DNA of 64,000 bases from Actinomycetes bacterium (lineage in GTDB: Bacteria > Actinomycetota > Thermoleophilia > RBG-16-64-13), in NCBI GenBank assembly GCA_024637035.1, contig JAGXFW010000014.1, positions 124,001 through 188,000 of the forward strand, in the 5' to 3' direction. Positions 41,032 through 50,084 of this stretch are shown one piece after another; the stretch's first letter is position 1, and each line of letters starts with the position of its first letter. The translations under genes and the position numbers were made by a program. The notes below the pieces were generated by a model. It ran no database searches and was not told the DNA's origin. It was given only the letters and a program-made list of their open reading frames with translations.

Positions 41032-43245
41032 TCAGGCTCGGGGGCCTGCACCCGCCCCTTCGCGCATGCTGAGTGAGACGCGCTTGCGCTGGAGGTCCAC
41101 GGAGAGCACCGTCACCATGACCCGCTGCTGCACGGTAACCACCTCCGCCGGGTCGCGAATAAAACGATCGGCGAGCTGGCTGATGTGCACGAGGCCATCC
41201 TGGTGCACCCCTACGTCGACGAAGGCGCCGAAGGCGGTGACGTTGGTCACGATACCGGGCAGGCGCATGCCCTCCTCGAGGTCCTCCAGTGACTCGACCC
41301 CGTCCGCGAAGCGGAACACCTCAAAGGCCTTGCGGGGGTCGCGGCCCGGCTTCTCCAGCTCGGCCACGATGTCGCGCAAGGTGGGGAGCCCGACGGTGTC
41401 GCTGACGTAGCGGGTGGGCTCGATGCGGGCACGGAGCCCTGCGTCGCGCAGAAGATCGGCCACCTTGACGCCCAGGTCGGCGGCCATGGCCTTGACCACC
41501 GGGTAGCTCTCGGGGTGCACGGCGCTCGCGTCGAGGGGTTCGGCGCCTTCGCGCACGCGGAGGAACCCCGCGGCCTGTTCGAAGGCCTTGGGCCCGAGCC
41601 GCGGCACCTTCTTCAGCTGGGCCCGGGAACGGAACGGGCCCTCCTCGTCACGGTAGGCCACGATGTTGGCGGCCAGCTGCGGACCCAAGCCCGAGACGTG
41701 GCTGAGCAGCGAAGGGCTGGCGGTGTTCACTTCCACCCCGACCCGGTTGACCGCGGTGCCCACCACGTCGTCGAGGCTGCGGCGAAGGGCGGTCTGGTCG
41801 ACATCGTGCTGGTACTGCCCCACCCCGATGGACTTGGGGTCGATCTTCACGAGCTCGGCCAAGGGGTCCTGGAGCCGCCGGCCGATGGACACCGAGCCAC
41901 GCACGGTGATGTCGTGGTCGGGCAGCTCCTCGCGGGCCACCTCAGAAGCCGAGTAGATGGACGCCCCGCTCTCGTTCACCATGACCACCACTACGTCGCG
42001 CCCCAGGCCGAGTTCGAGGACGAAGGTCTCGGTCTCGCGCCCGGCGGTGCCGTTGCCCACCGCCACGGCTTCCACGCCGAAGCGGGACACCAGGCCGCGG
42101 ATGGTCTCCCCCGCCTGTGCCCGGGCACCCTTCGACTGGTGCGGCTGCACGTTGTCGTAGTGCATGAGCTTCCCCTGCGGGTCGAGCACGGTGACCTTGC
42201 AGCCCGTGCGGAACCCCGGGTCGATGGCGAGCACCGTCTTGCCTCCGAGTGGCGGAGCGAGGAGCAGTTCGGCGAGGTTGGAGGCGAACACCCGGATGGC
42301 CTCTTCGTCGGCCCGGGCCTTCAGTTCGGCGCGCGCCTCGGTCTCCAGGCTCGGGCCCAAGAGACGCTTGAAGGCGTCGCGCAGCGCCGTGCGCACCTCT
42401 TCGACGGCTGGGACGGCCGCGCCGGGCTTGGCGGCTCCCGAGGTAGGCGCCGCGGGGCGCAGGAAGCGGCGCTCCATGATGCCGTGGGCCTTCTCGTCGG
42501 GCACATCCACGCTCACACGCAGGAAGCCCTCCGTCTCACCGCGCAGAAGGGCGAGAACCCGGTGCGAAGGAGCGCGGGCGGCGAGCTCCTCCCATTCGAA
42601 ATAGTCGCGGAACTTGGCCCCCGGCTCCTCCTGGCCCTTCGCCACGTGACTCCGCAGAACGGCTTCCCGCTCGTAGAGCGCCCGCGTTCGACTGCGCACC
42701 TCGGCGTCCTCGGTAGCGGTCTCGGCGATGATGTCGCGGGCGCCGGCCAGGGCTTCTTCCACGCCGGGCACGTCGTTCTCAGCGTCGACGAACGCAGCCG
42801 CCGAAGCGGCGGGGTCGAAGTCGGCGTCGCCGGTGGCGGCAGCCGCGAGCAGCAGGCCCGCCAACGGCTCCAGCCCACGTTCGCGGGCGGCGGCGGCGCG
42901 GGTGCGGCGCTTGGGCCTGAAGGGCAGGTAGTGGTCTTCCAGCTCCACCATGGTGGCAGCGCCCCGTACGGCTGCCTCCAGTTCCGGTGTGAGGAGCTCC
43001 CGCTCTGCGAGCGACCCGAGGATGCTGTCCCGGCGCTTCTCGAGGTCCTCGAGGCGGGCGAGTCGATCGCGCACGGCGGCGATCTGCACCTCGTCGAGGG
43101 AGCCGGTCGCCTCTTTGCGATAGCGGGCGATGAAGGGCACCGTCGCGCCGCCGGCGAGCAACTCAGCCACGGCCGAGGTCTGCGCCGGCCGCAGGTCGAG
43201 TTCCGCAGCGACCTTGTGCGTGAGGGATGTGGTCGAGGTGCTCAT
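41032..43245 (-). CDS. tex: Tex family transcription accessory / S1 RNA-binding protein
   Basis: 737 residues from ATG 43245. N-terminal Tex region (TVPFIARYRKEATGSLDEVQ, LEDHYLPFRPKRRTRA), YqgF-like RNase-H domain (VLAIDPGFRTGCKVTVLD, AVGNGTAGRETETF), helix-hairpin-helix repeats (SKSIGVGQYQHDV context, NTASPSLLSHVSGLGPQLAANIV, FRSRAQLKKVPRLGPKAFEQAAGFLR) and a C-terminal S1 domain (MRLPGIVTNVTAFGAFVDVG to VSLSMRE). It binds RNA and influences transcription and virulence genes in species where studied. Complete and of normal length. Confidence 0.95.
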   Translation of the reverse strand: MSTSTTSLTHKVAAELDLRPAQTSAVAELLAGGATVPFIARYRKEATGSLDEVQIAAVRDRLARLEDLEKRRDSILGSLAERELLTPELEAAVRGAATMVELEDHYLPFRPKRRTRAAAARERGLEPLAGLLLAAAATGDADFDPAASAAAFVDAENDVPGVEEALAGARDIIAETATEDAEVRSRTRALYEREAVLRSHVAKGQEEPGAKFRDYFEWEELAARAPSHRVLALLRGETEGFLRVSVDVPDEKAHGIMERRFLRPAAPTSGAAKPGAAVPAVEEVRTALRDAFKRLLGPSLETEARAELKARADEEAIRVFASNLAELLLAPPLGGKTVLAIDPGFRTGCKVTVLDPQGKLMHYDNVQPHQSKGARAQAGETIRGLVSRFGVEAVAVGNGTAGRETETFVLELGLGRDVVVVMVNESGASIYSASEVAREELPDHDITVRGSVSIGRRLQDPLAELVKIDPKSIGVGQYQHDVDQTALRRSLDDVVGTAVNRVGVEVNTASPSLLSHVSGLGPQLAANIVAYRDEEGPFRSRAQLKKVPRLGPKAFEQAAGFLRVREGAEPLDASAVHPESYPVVKAMAADLGVKVADLLRDAGLRARIEPTRYVSDTVGLPTLRDIVAELEKPGRDPRKAFEVFRFADGVESLEDLEEGMRLPGIVTNVTAFGAFVDVGVHQDGLVHISQLADRFIRDPAEVVTVQQRVMVTVLSVDLQRKRVSLSMREGAGAGPRA

Positions 43246-43346
43246 TGGCCGAGGTAGGTTCGCAGACCTGGGCGGCGGCGACAAGGGGGTGGTGACTCCC
43301 GGGGCGGCGCGGGGCGGCGCAATACGACGCCGCGCGCCGACGGACA

Positions 43347-43769
43347 CTAGCCGTCCAGATACCTCACCACAGACTCGGCGAAGCGGCTGAAATCGTCGAA
43401 ACGGCGGGCGTTCCGATCGAGTTCGGTGACGTCCAGAGCCACGTACTCGTGCTGCAGGATGTTGCGGAAACCCGCCATAGGGGCCAGCTCGAGAGCGAAG
43501 TCCCGGGACAGCACACCGTGCTCACCAAGCTTCTCCAGCACTTCTCGGTAGCACCCGGGCAGGCCCCAGCCCTCCGCCGCCACGATATGGCTGCCGATGT
43601 CGAGCACAGTCTGGATGGCCAGGTACAGGCACCGCTCCACGGCGCGTCGCCGCACTGTGTTCTCGGGTGCCACCAGGGCATCCGCATCGGGAGGCAGGGC
43701 GTCACGCAACTCGCCCAGCACGCCACTCAGCGCGTCGAGTCTCGCATAGATCAGGCTCTCATCGAGCAA
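43347..43769 (-). CDS. hepT: HepT-like ribonuclease toxin (DUF86)
   Basis: 140 residues. The RNase motif R-x4-H-x-Y is present as FRNILQHEYVALD. The body matches DUF86: RRAVERCLYLAIQTVLDIGSHIVAA, YREVLEKLGEHGVLS. Overlaps the upstream RHH-MNT gene by 11 bases. Longer than the 23-kb HepT and of the other subgroup. Confidence 0.9.
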   Translation of the reverse strand: MLDESLIYARLDALSGVLGELRDALPPDADALVAPENTVRRRAVERCLYLAIQTVLDIGSHIVAAEGWGLPGCYREVLEKLGEHGVLSRDFALELAPMAGFRNILQHEYVALDVTELDRNARRFDDFSRFAESVVRYLDG

Positions 43770-44409
43770 TCAGCTCACCCCCCAGGATGCGGTTCCGCAG
43801 CGCGCTGTTGTAGACACTCTCGAGAGGCAAGTGGTCGAGATATCGCTGCAGGACGCCGACCTCGAACCGGATCCTGGCCGGATCCTCTGCGCCCGCGGCG
43901 ACGAGGCCGTCCCGTACGGCCCCGAAAGCGAGTGCCGGAGGTGCCGTGTTGAGGATCACGACATCCACTCTGGGCACCCCCAGGGCCACCGGCAACCGAG
44001 AACTCAACTCGGCGAGTCGGGCATCCGCACGCCCAGCGGAAGCGATCCCCCAGCTTTCGTCCGAATATCGGGCCAGTAGAAGGGCGACATCCACATCACT
44101 CAAAGGTCCAGCTGTGCCGGTGACCTGAGACCCGAACAGATAGGCCGCGACTATGTCACCCTGCCCCGCGCAGAAGGCCCGCAGGCGATCGACCAGAACC
44201 TCCAGAGCAACATGGCATCCGCCTGCACCCGACTGGGCACCGGCTCGGCCCGGAGCGGGCGCCGGTTCGAGGTCGGCCTCCTGGGTCCGAAGCCACACCT
44301 TCAGGGCTTCGCGGATCACCCCGCTGCGAGAGTAGTGGCCCAGGCGGGCATGCCCGTCCACCGCCGACACGAGATCCGGCGGCATGGTGATGTTCAATCG
44401 ACGATCCAT
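43759..44409 (-). CDS. Ribbon-helix-helix / minimal nucleotidyltransferase fusion antitoxin
   Basis: 216 residues from ATG 44409. N-terminal ribbon-helix-helix (MDRRLNITMPPDLVSAVDGHA, YSRSGVIREALKVWL), a Pro/Ala-rich linker, then an MNT nucleotidyltransferase with AYLFGSQVTGTAGPLSDVDVALLL and RVDVVILNTAPPALAF. MntA proteins are usually about 100-140 residues without a DNA-binding part. The fusion joins operator binding and HepT modification in one chain. The hepT gene follows with an overlap. Confidence 0.88.
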   Translation of the reverse strand: MDRRLNITMPPDLVSAVDGHARLGHYSRSGVIREALKVWLRTQEADLEPAPAPGRAGAQSGAGGCHVALEVLVDRLRAFCAGQGDIVAAYLFGSQVTGTAGPLSDVDVALLLARYSDESWGIASAGRADARLAELSSRLPVALGVPRVDVVILNTAPPALAFGAVRDGLVAAGAEDPARIRFEVGVLQRYLDHLPLESVYNSALRNRILGGELIAR

Positions 44410-44446
44410 TATGGCTCCAGTATAGTGAGCGGTCGGACACCGTGCA

Positions 44447-44461
44447 ACACACTCCGTGTGT
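44447..44461 (-). promoter_or_regulatory. Inverted repeat upstream of the RHH-MNT/hepT operon
   Basis: ACACAC-TCC-GTGTGT is a perfect palindrome with 6-bp arms, 38 bp upstream of ATG 44409. Likely target of the N-terminal ribbon-helix-helix domain, by position. Confidence 0.5.
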
Positions 44462-44581
44462 ATTGCATGTGTACAGGCCTGCTCGCTCGAGTCGTGCCGT
44501 CGCGGATGATGCGCCACGGTAGTATGGTCACCGGCCTCGCGCTGCGAACCGGGATGCCGACGACTTCGGGGGGATACGGTT

Positions 44582-45493
44582 TTGGACCTACCACGCATCG
44601 GATTCATCGGCCTCGGCGTGATGGGCTCGCCCATGGCCGGCCACCTCGCCCGGGCGGGCTACCCGCTCACCGTGCACGACGTGGACGCCTCGAAGGCGGA
44701 GGCCGTTGCAGCCGAACACCAGGGCGTCAGGATCGCGCCCGACCCCCGATCGGTCGCCGAGGCCGCCGATATCGTCATCACCATGCTGCCCTCCGGGGAG
44801 TACGTGCACGAAGTGGCTCTTGGAGATGCCGGTCTGATAGAAGGCTTCTCTCCGGGTTCGCTGCTGCTCGACACTTCCTCCTGCGAACCCTGGCTGACAG
44901 TGAGGACAGCCGCCGCCCTCGCCGGGGTGGGCGTGGACATGGTCGACGCCCCGGTCTCCGGCGCCCTGATGGGGGCACGCGCGGCGGAACTCGTCTTCAT
45001 GGTGGGCGGCGCCGCAGACGCGGTCGAGCGCGTCGCGCCGCTCCTCGAACTCCTAGGGAAGCAGTCGTTCCATCTCGGCCCGGTGGGCGCCGGACACGCG
45101 ATGAAGTGCATCAACAACATGATCACGGCGATGACGTTCATGGCCACTGCCGAAGGCCTGGCAGTCGGAGCCCGTTTCGGCCTCGATCCAGATGTCATGA
45201 CCGATGTCCTGAACGTTTCCACGGGTATGTCGTGGATCAGCCAGACCCATATCAAGCAACGAATCACAAACCGCGCCTTCGACGACCCCTTCAAGCTCGC
45301 GTTGATGGTGAAGGACATCGGCATCGCCATGGAGCTGGCGGCACGCGAGGAGCTGTCGCTGCCACTGTCCAACCGGGGCCATGAACTCTGGGCGTCGGCC
45401 GGGCACGCCGCCGACGAAGGCGCCAGCATCAGCGAGATGGTGCGCTGGCTGGAGCACGAGACCGGCGTCCAGATCGGAGGAGAACCGTCGTGA
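44582..45493 (+). CDS. 3-hydroxyisobutyrate dehydrogenase-like beta-hydroxyacid dehydrogenase
   Basis: 303 residues from TTG 44582. NAD(P)-binding GFIGLGVMGSPMAGHLARAG, substrate loop DAPVSGALMGARAAELVFMVGG, catalytic Lys region GHAMKCINNMITAM and DPFKLALMVKDIGIAMELA identify the family. These enzymes oxidise short beta-hydroxyacids such as 3-hydroxyisobutyrate or tartronate semialdehyde. Its stop overlaps the start of an iron-alcohol dehydrogenase, so the two may act in sequence on an alcohol/semialdehyde pair. Confidence 0.9.
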   Translation: MDLPRIGFIGLGVMGSPMAGHLARAGYPLTVHDVDASKAEAVAAEHQGVRIAPDPRSVAEAADIVITMLPSGEYVHEVALGDAGLIEGFSPGSLLLDTSSCEPWLTVRTAAALAGVGVDMVDAPVSGALMGARAAELVFMVGGAADAVERVAPLLELLGKQSFHLGPVGAGHAMKCINNMITAMTFMATAEGLAVGARFGLDPDVMTDVLNVSTGMSWISQTHIKQRITNRAFDDPFKLALMVKDIGIAMELAAREELSLPLSNRGHELWASAGHAADEGASISEMVRWLEHETGVQIGGEPS

Positions 45494-46644
45494 GATTCGA
45501 TCTGCCCACAAGCTGGCGTCACGGGCGCGGACTCGCTGCTCACACCGGAGACGTGCTCAGCGACCTGGGGTGCTCGCGTACCCTCCTCGTCACCGATCGC
45601 GCGCTCGTCGATGGCGGGATCCTCGCCCCGGTGATCACGTCGCTGGAGTCCCGGGGCATCGAATACGTCGTGTGCGACGAGGTCACCACCGAGCCGACCG
45701 TAGCCCTCTTCGAGCGCCTCCACCAGAAGTGGGACCTCACTGGGTTCGATTCGGTGCTCGCCGTGGGTGGAGGGAGTGTCATCGACGCGGCCAAGGGACT
45801 GGCGATCGTCGCAGAGTTCGGCGGCCACATCCGCGACTACGCCGGATTCGGTGCCGTTCCCGCCCCACTCAGCCGCAAGATCGTCGCCGTGCCCACAACC
45901 GCCGGCACGGGCAGCGAGATCTCCGACGGCTCCGTCTGGATCGACGAGGCCCGCCGCACGAAGTTCCTCGTGCTGAGCACCCTCATCTGCCCCACGGTGG
46001 CGATAACGGACCCCCTGATGACCCGCTCCATGCCGCCGCAGATCACCGCGAACAGCGGTATCGACGCCCTGACTCACGCAATCGAGTCGTACCTGTCGGT
46101 GGACGCGAGCGAGGCGACCGCGCCCTTCTCCTTGCGTGCCATGGCACTGATCGCCGGCGGGCTGCGTCGGGCCTACGCCCACGGCGACGACCTCGACGCG
46201 CGCGAAGCCGTACAAGTCGGCGCCACCATGGCCATGATGGCCGGCATGAACGCCCACATGGGGCTGTGTCACGCCCTCGCCATGCCGCTCTGCGGGCTCT
46301 ATCCCCTCCCGCACGGCGAAGCCTGTGCGTTGACGCTCCCGTACGTGCTCGAGTTCAACGCCGTCGTGGCGGGCGACAAGGTGGCCGACATCTTCGAGGC
46401 GCTCGGCTTGCGCGCGAGCGATGGCGCGGGCGACGGCGGGGGCGACGGCGATTCGTCCGCCTACGCGCGCCTCACCCGGTTCGCGAACGACATCGGCCTG
46501 AAGGCGCGGCTCGGTGATCTCGGCTACCGCGACGAGCACCTGGAGGTCATCGTGCGCGAGACTCGGAACAGCGCGCAGCATCGGTTCAATCCGAGGGAGG
46601 CCTCCCCGGAAGAACTCGCGGCGCTGGTGGAACGGATGATCTGA
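45490..46644 (+). CDS. Iron-containing (type III) alcohol dehydrogenase
   Basis: 384 residues from GTG 45490. NAD motif VLAVGGGSVIDAAKGLAI, signature AVPTTAGTGSEISDGSVW, and metal ligands in GIDALTHAIESYLS and GLCHALAMPL / YPLPHGEACALTLP (His residues). A Gly/Asp-rich loop (DGAGDGGGDGDSS) interrupts the C-terminal helical domain. Oxidises or reduces alcohols/aldehydes with NAD(P). Coupled by 4 nt to the 3-hydroxyisobutyrate dehydrogenase-like gene. Confidence 0.92.
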   Translation: MRFDLPTSWRHGRGLAAHTGDVLSDLGCSRTLLVTDRALVDGGILAPVITSLESRGIEYVVCDEVTTEPTVALFERLHQKWDLTGFDSVLAVGGGSVIDAAKGLAIVAEFGGHIRDYAGFGAVPAPLSRKIVAVPTTAGTGSEISDGSVWIDEARRTKFLVLSTLICPTVAITDPLMTRSMPPQITANSGIDALTHAIESYLSVDASEATAPFSLRAMALIAGGLRRAYAHGDDLDAREAVQVGATMAMMAGMNAHMGLCHALAMPLCGLYPLPHGEACALTLPYVLEFNAVVAGDKVADIFEALGLRASDGAGDGGGDGDSSAYARLTRFANDIGLKARLGDLGYRDEHLEVIVRETRNSAQHRFNPREASPEELAALVERMI

Positions 46645-46754
46645 GGCCGGAGCCCCCCGCGCCTCAGACGCTTCTCCGACTAGGCGCGGTTCGATCGGTC
46701 GCCACAGAGGTAGGTAGTAGGGGCGCACCCCGAAACACGACCCGAGGCGGACCC

Positions 46755-47936
46755 GTGGCAGACATCGAGATCTACACGAAGGAATGGTGCCCCTACTGCG
46801 CCCGAGCCAAGGTGCTACTGCGCTCCAAGGGACTCGAGTTCCGCGAGATCGATGTCACCGCCGGAGGCGAGCTCGAGGCAGAGATGATCGAGAGGGCCGG
46901 GCTCCGCACGGTGCCGCAGATCTTCATCGACGGCGAGAGCATCGGCGGCTACGACGCGCTGGCCACGTTGAACGCGACCGGCGAACTCGACCGGCGACTC
47001 GGTCTGGCTGTGATGGACGCGCGCGAGGTGTACGACGTAGTCGTGGTGGGCGCCGGCCCGGCAGGATTGGTGGCCGCCCTCTACACCAGCCGCAAGAACC
47101 TCTCGACGGCGCTTGTGAGTCTCGACGTGGGGGGCCAGGTGGGCACCACTCGGGAATTGGCCAACTACCCGGGCATCCGAAGCATCACAGGGCCGGACCT
47201 GGTCAAAGAGATGTACGCCCAACTGGAGGAACACCCGCTCGACCAGATGATCGGGGAGCGGGTGGTCGGTGTGCGTCCGATGCCGGGTATCCTGATCTGT
47301 GACACCGAGTCGGGCAAAGAAGTCTGCGGAAAAGCCGTGATCATCGCAACCGGGGCGCAGAAACGCCTCCTCGGAGTGCCCGGGGAGACGGAGTTCACCG
47401 GGCGCGGGGTGGTGTACTGCTCCACCTGCGACGGGCCGCTCTTCCGCGACCTGACCATCGCAATCGTGGGCGGAGGGAACTCCGGACTCGAGGCGGCGAT
47501 CGAGATGGACGGCATCGCCAAGGCGGTGTACGTGGTATCCAGGGGTCCGCTATCGGGCGACGAAGTGTTGCGAGACAAGGTGGTCGCATCGCCGGCGACA
47601 CGCCTCACCGGCTACGAGCCGGTCGAGATCCACGGTGAGAACGCCGTGACCGGCCTGACCATCCGCGAGATCGGCACCGGCGTCGAGAGACGTCTCGAGG
47701 TCGAAGGGGTGTTCGTGGAGATAGGCTACACGGCCCATTCCGCCTTCGTGCTCGACCTGCTCGACACGAACGACGCCGGCGAGATCGTCGTAGACGCGCA
47801 TGGTCAGACGGGAGTACCGGGCGTATTCGCGGCGGGCGACGTGATCGACATACACGACAAGCAGATCGTCATGGCGGCCGGGCAGGGCGCCCGGGCGGCG
47901 TTGGCGGCCTTCGAGTACCTGGTCAAACGCGCCTAG
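46755..47936 (+). CDS. Glutaredoxin - thioredoxin reductase fusion
   Basis: 393 residues from GTG 46755. Residues 1-80 are a glutaredoxin (IEIYTKEWCPYCARAKVLL with C12-PY-C15; LRTVPQIFIDGESIGGYDAL). From about 93 a thioredoxin-reductase-type flavoprotein follows: VVVVGAGPAGLVAALYTSR (FAD), CSTCDGP redox pair (C222/C225), AIVGGGNSGLEAAIEMDG (NADPH) and GVFAAGDVIDIHDKQIVMAAGQGARAALAAFEYL. The N-terminal Grx could take electrons directly from the CSTC pair, as the Trx-like domain does in AhpF. No free thioredoxin gene is near. Confidence 0.93.
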   Translation: MADIEIYTKEWCPYCARAKVLLRSKGLEFREIDVTAGGELEAEMIERAGLRTVPQIFIDGESIGGYDALATLNATGELDRRLGLAVMDAREVYDVVVVGAGPAGLVAALYTSRKNLSTALVSLDVGGQVGTTRELANYPGIRSITGPDLVKEMYAQLEEHPLDQMIGERVVGVRPMPGILICDTESGKEVCGKAVIIATGAQKRLLGVPGETEFTGRGVVYCSTCDGPLFRDLTIAIVGGGNSGLEAAIEMDGIAKAVYVVSRGPLSGDEVLRDKVVASPATRLTGYEPVEIHGENAVTGLTIREIGTGVERRLEVEGVFVEIGYTAHSAFVLDLLDTNDAGEIVVDAHGQTGVPGVFAAGDVIDIHDKQIVMAAGQGARAALAAFEYLVKRA

Positions 47937-47991
47937 GCCGCGGTCAGGCATGGCTGCCTACCGAAGCGAAGGCTGTTAGACTCTTGCCCCC

Positions 47992-49992
47992 ATGGGACTC
48001 GCACTCCTCACCGACCTAGTCGCGATACTCGGCGCCGCCGTCGTGGTGGCCTTCGTCTTCGCGCGGTTGAAGCTGCCCGTGATCGTGGGGCTGTTCGTGG
48101 CCGGTATGGCCATCGGGCCGGACGGGCTCGGACTGGTCTCCGACGCACACGAACTCGAGGCGGCCGCGGAGATCGGCGTGGTGCTGCTGCTCTTCGCCAT
48201 CGGTATCGAGTTCTCCCTACGCGAACTGGTGTCGATCAAGGACATCGTGCTGGTGGGGGGGTCGCTGCAGATCGGGCTGACCGCCCTTGCCGGGTTCGGG
48301 GTCTCCATGGCGCTCGGCCGCACGATGACGGAGGCGGTGTTCCTGGGGTTCTTGATGGCTCTGAGCAGCACCGCCATCGTCCTGAAGACCCTGCAACAAC
48401 GGGCTGAGATAGACGCGCCGCACGGCCGGGGCGCCCTCGGGGTGCTCATCTTCCAGGACATCATGGTCGTGCCGCTCACCCTCCTGGTGCCGCTCCTGGC
48501 GGGCGACGTCGCCATGTCGGGCTCGCCCCTCACCTTGATCGCCAAGATCGTGGGCGTGGTGATCGCCGTCACGGTCGGAGCCCGGTGGGTGGTGCCCTGG
48601 ATCCTGCAGGAGATCGCCCGACTGGGGAGTCCGGAGGTGTTCCTGATCGCGGTGCTCGTGATCGGACTCGGCGTCGCGGCGGCAGCCGGGCATATCGGTC
48701 TGTCGATGGCGCTGGGGGCGTTCGTAGCGGGGTTGGTGATCTCCGAATCGGAGTACGCCCACCAGGTGCTCGGGAACGTGCTGCCCTTCCGTGACGTACT
48801 GCTGAGCTTCTTCTTCGTCTCGGTGGGGATGCTGCTCGACGTCTCCTTCTTGGCCCAGTACTGGTGGATCCTCCTGTTGGCAGCGCCCGTGGTCATGTTC
48901 GGGAAGGCGCTGTTCGCCACCCTGGCGATCCTCGCCCTACGCTATCCGCTGCGCACCGCCCTGATCACCGGGCTCTCGCTGGCTCAGGTGGGGGAGTTCG
49001 CCTTCGTCCTCGCCGCGGTCGGTGCCCAGTCGGGCATCCTGGCGGACGAGGTTCGCCAAGGATTCCTCGCGGTCTCGGTGCTCTCCATGGCCGCGACCCC
49101 CTTCCTGATCGCCTACAAGGACAAGATCGCCGAGATCGTGCTCCGACTGCCCGTGCCCGAGAAACTCCGTCTGGGCGGGCGCCAGGAGACCGAGCCTCAG
49201 GCGACGCCGCTCCGCGACCACCTGGTGATCATCGGCTTCGGCCTCAACGGGAGGAACCTCGCCCGGGCCGCCCGGGGCGCGAGCATCCCCCACGCCATCC
49301 TGGAACTGAATCCCCGGTCGGTGACGAGCGCGCAACAAGCCGGAGAACCGATGTTCTTTGGCGACGCGACGAGTGAGGCGGTGCTCGAGAAGATCGGAGT
49401 GCCTTACGCGCGGGTGGTCGCCGTGGTCATAAGCGACCCGGTCGCCACCCGCCGGATCGTCGCCCTGGTGCGCCGACTCTGCCCCGATGCCTACCTCATC
49501 GCGCGCACACGGTACGTCTCGGAGGTCCCGCTCCTCCTCGAGTTGGGGGCCAGCGAGGTCGTGCCCGAGGAATTCGAGACCGCGGTGGAGATCTTCACCC
49601 GCACGCTGCAACAGTACCTTGTGCCGCTCGCTGATATCGAGCAGGCGGCAGCGGACATCCGCGCCGACGGGTACGGGTTCCTGCGCCTACCGCTCGACGA
49701 GGGCCGGCCATGGAGGAAGATCGAATCGGCGCTGCCGGGTGTCGAGGTGTCGACGCTACAGATAGGCGCCGACGTCGAGGCGGTCGGCCGCACGCTCGTA
49801 GAACTCGATCTGCGGCGGAGGCACGGGGTCACCCTCCTCGCGCTCAGCCGTGAGGGCGACCTGGTGTCCAACCCGGCTGGCGAGACCCGCTTCGAGGAGG
49901 GCGATGTCGTGGTGCTGCTCGGCCAGTCGGAGGACGTGGTGCGCGCCCGCACCCTCTTCGCCCCCTGCGCCAACGGGGGCGACGTCTGCTAG
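47992..49992 (+). CDS. CPA2-family cation/proton antiporter with TrkA-N and TrkA-C domains (KefB-like)
   Basis: 666 residues. Membrane part with about a dozen helices (GLALLTDLVAILGAAVVVAFVF, LFVAGMAIGPDG, GFLMALSSTAIVLKTLQ, ALGAFVAGLVISESEYAHQV). A RCK/TrkA-N nucleotide-binding domain (LVIIGFGLNGRNLARAARGA) follows, and a TrkA-C domain ends it (GRTLVELDLRRRHGVTLLAL). Exports K+ or Na+ for protons under NAD(H) or related control. No KefF/G partner is adjacent. Ordinary length and full domain set. Confidence 0.92.
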   Translation: MGLALLTDLVAILGAAVVVAFVFARLKLPVIVGLFVAGMAIGPDGLGLVSDAHELEAAAEIGVVLLLFAIGIEFSLRELVSIKDIVLVGGSLQIGLTALAGFGVSMALGRTMTEAVFLGFLMALSSTAIVLKTLQQRAEIDAPHGRGALGVLIFQDIMVVPLTLLVPLLAGDVAMSGSPLTLIAKIVGVVIAVTVGARWVVPWILQEIARLGSPEVFLIAVLVIGLGVAAAAGHIGLSMALGAFVAGLVISESEYAHQVLGNVLPFRDVLLSFFFVSVGMLLDVSFLAQYWWILLLAAPVVMFGKALFATLAILALRYPLRTALITGLSLAQVGEFAFVLAAVGAQSGILADEVRQGFLAVSVLSMAATPFLIAYKDKIAEIVLRLPVPEKLRLGGRQETEPQATPLRDHLVIIGFGLNGRNLARAARGASIPHAILELNPRSVTSAQQAGEPMFFGDATSEAVLEKIGVPYARVVAVVISDPVATRRIVALVRRLCPDAYLIARTRYVSEVPLLLELGASEVVPEEFETAVEIFTRTLQQYLVPLADIEQAAADIRADGYGFLRLPLDEGRPWRKIESALPGVEVSTLQIGADVEAVGRTLVELDLRRRHGVTLLALSREGDLVSNPAGETRFEEGDVVVLLGQSEDVVRARTLFAPCANGGDVC

Positions 49993-50084
49993 CACGCCCC
50001 GGTACCGCACGCCCCGCGGTACCGCACCCCACCTCCGCACCGCACCCCGCCACGGGGTCGCTCGGCGCCTTGGAGGCACTCGTC
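49993..50084. repeat. GC-rich tandem repeats between antiporter and Lon-N gene
   Basis: CACGCCCCGGTACCG and CACGCCCCGCGGTACCG follow one another, then CACCCC/CACCGC blocks. Convergent genes meet here. It may form transcription-blocking structure; no T-run is present. Confidence 0.4.

Noticed and set aside
41515-43257. 580-codon open frame antisense to tex
   Set aside because: His/Gly/Arg-rich shadow of a well recognised gene; no motif and no start signal.
44659-46728. 689-codon open frame antisense to the two dehydrogenase genes
   Set aside because: It spans two clearly real plus-strand genes; composition typical of a GC-rich shadow.
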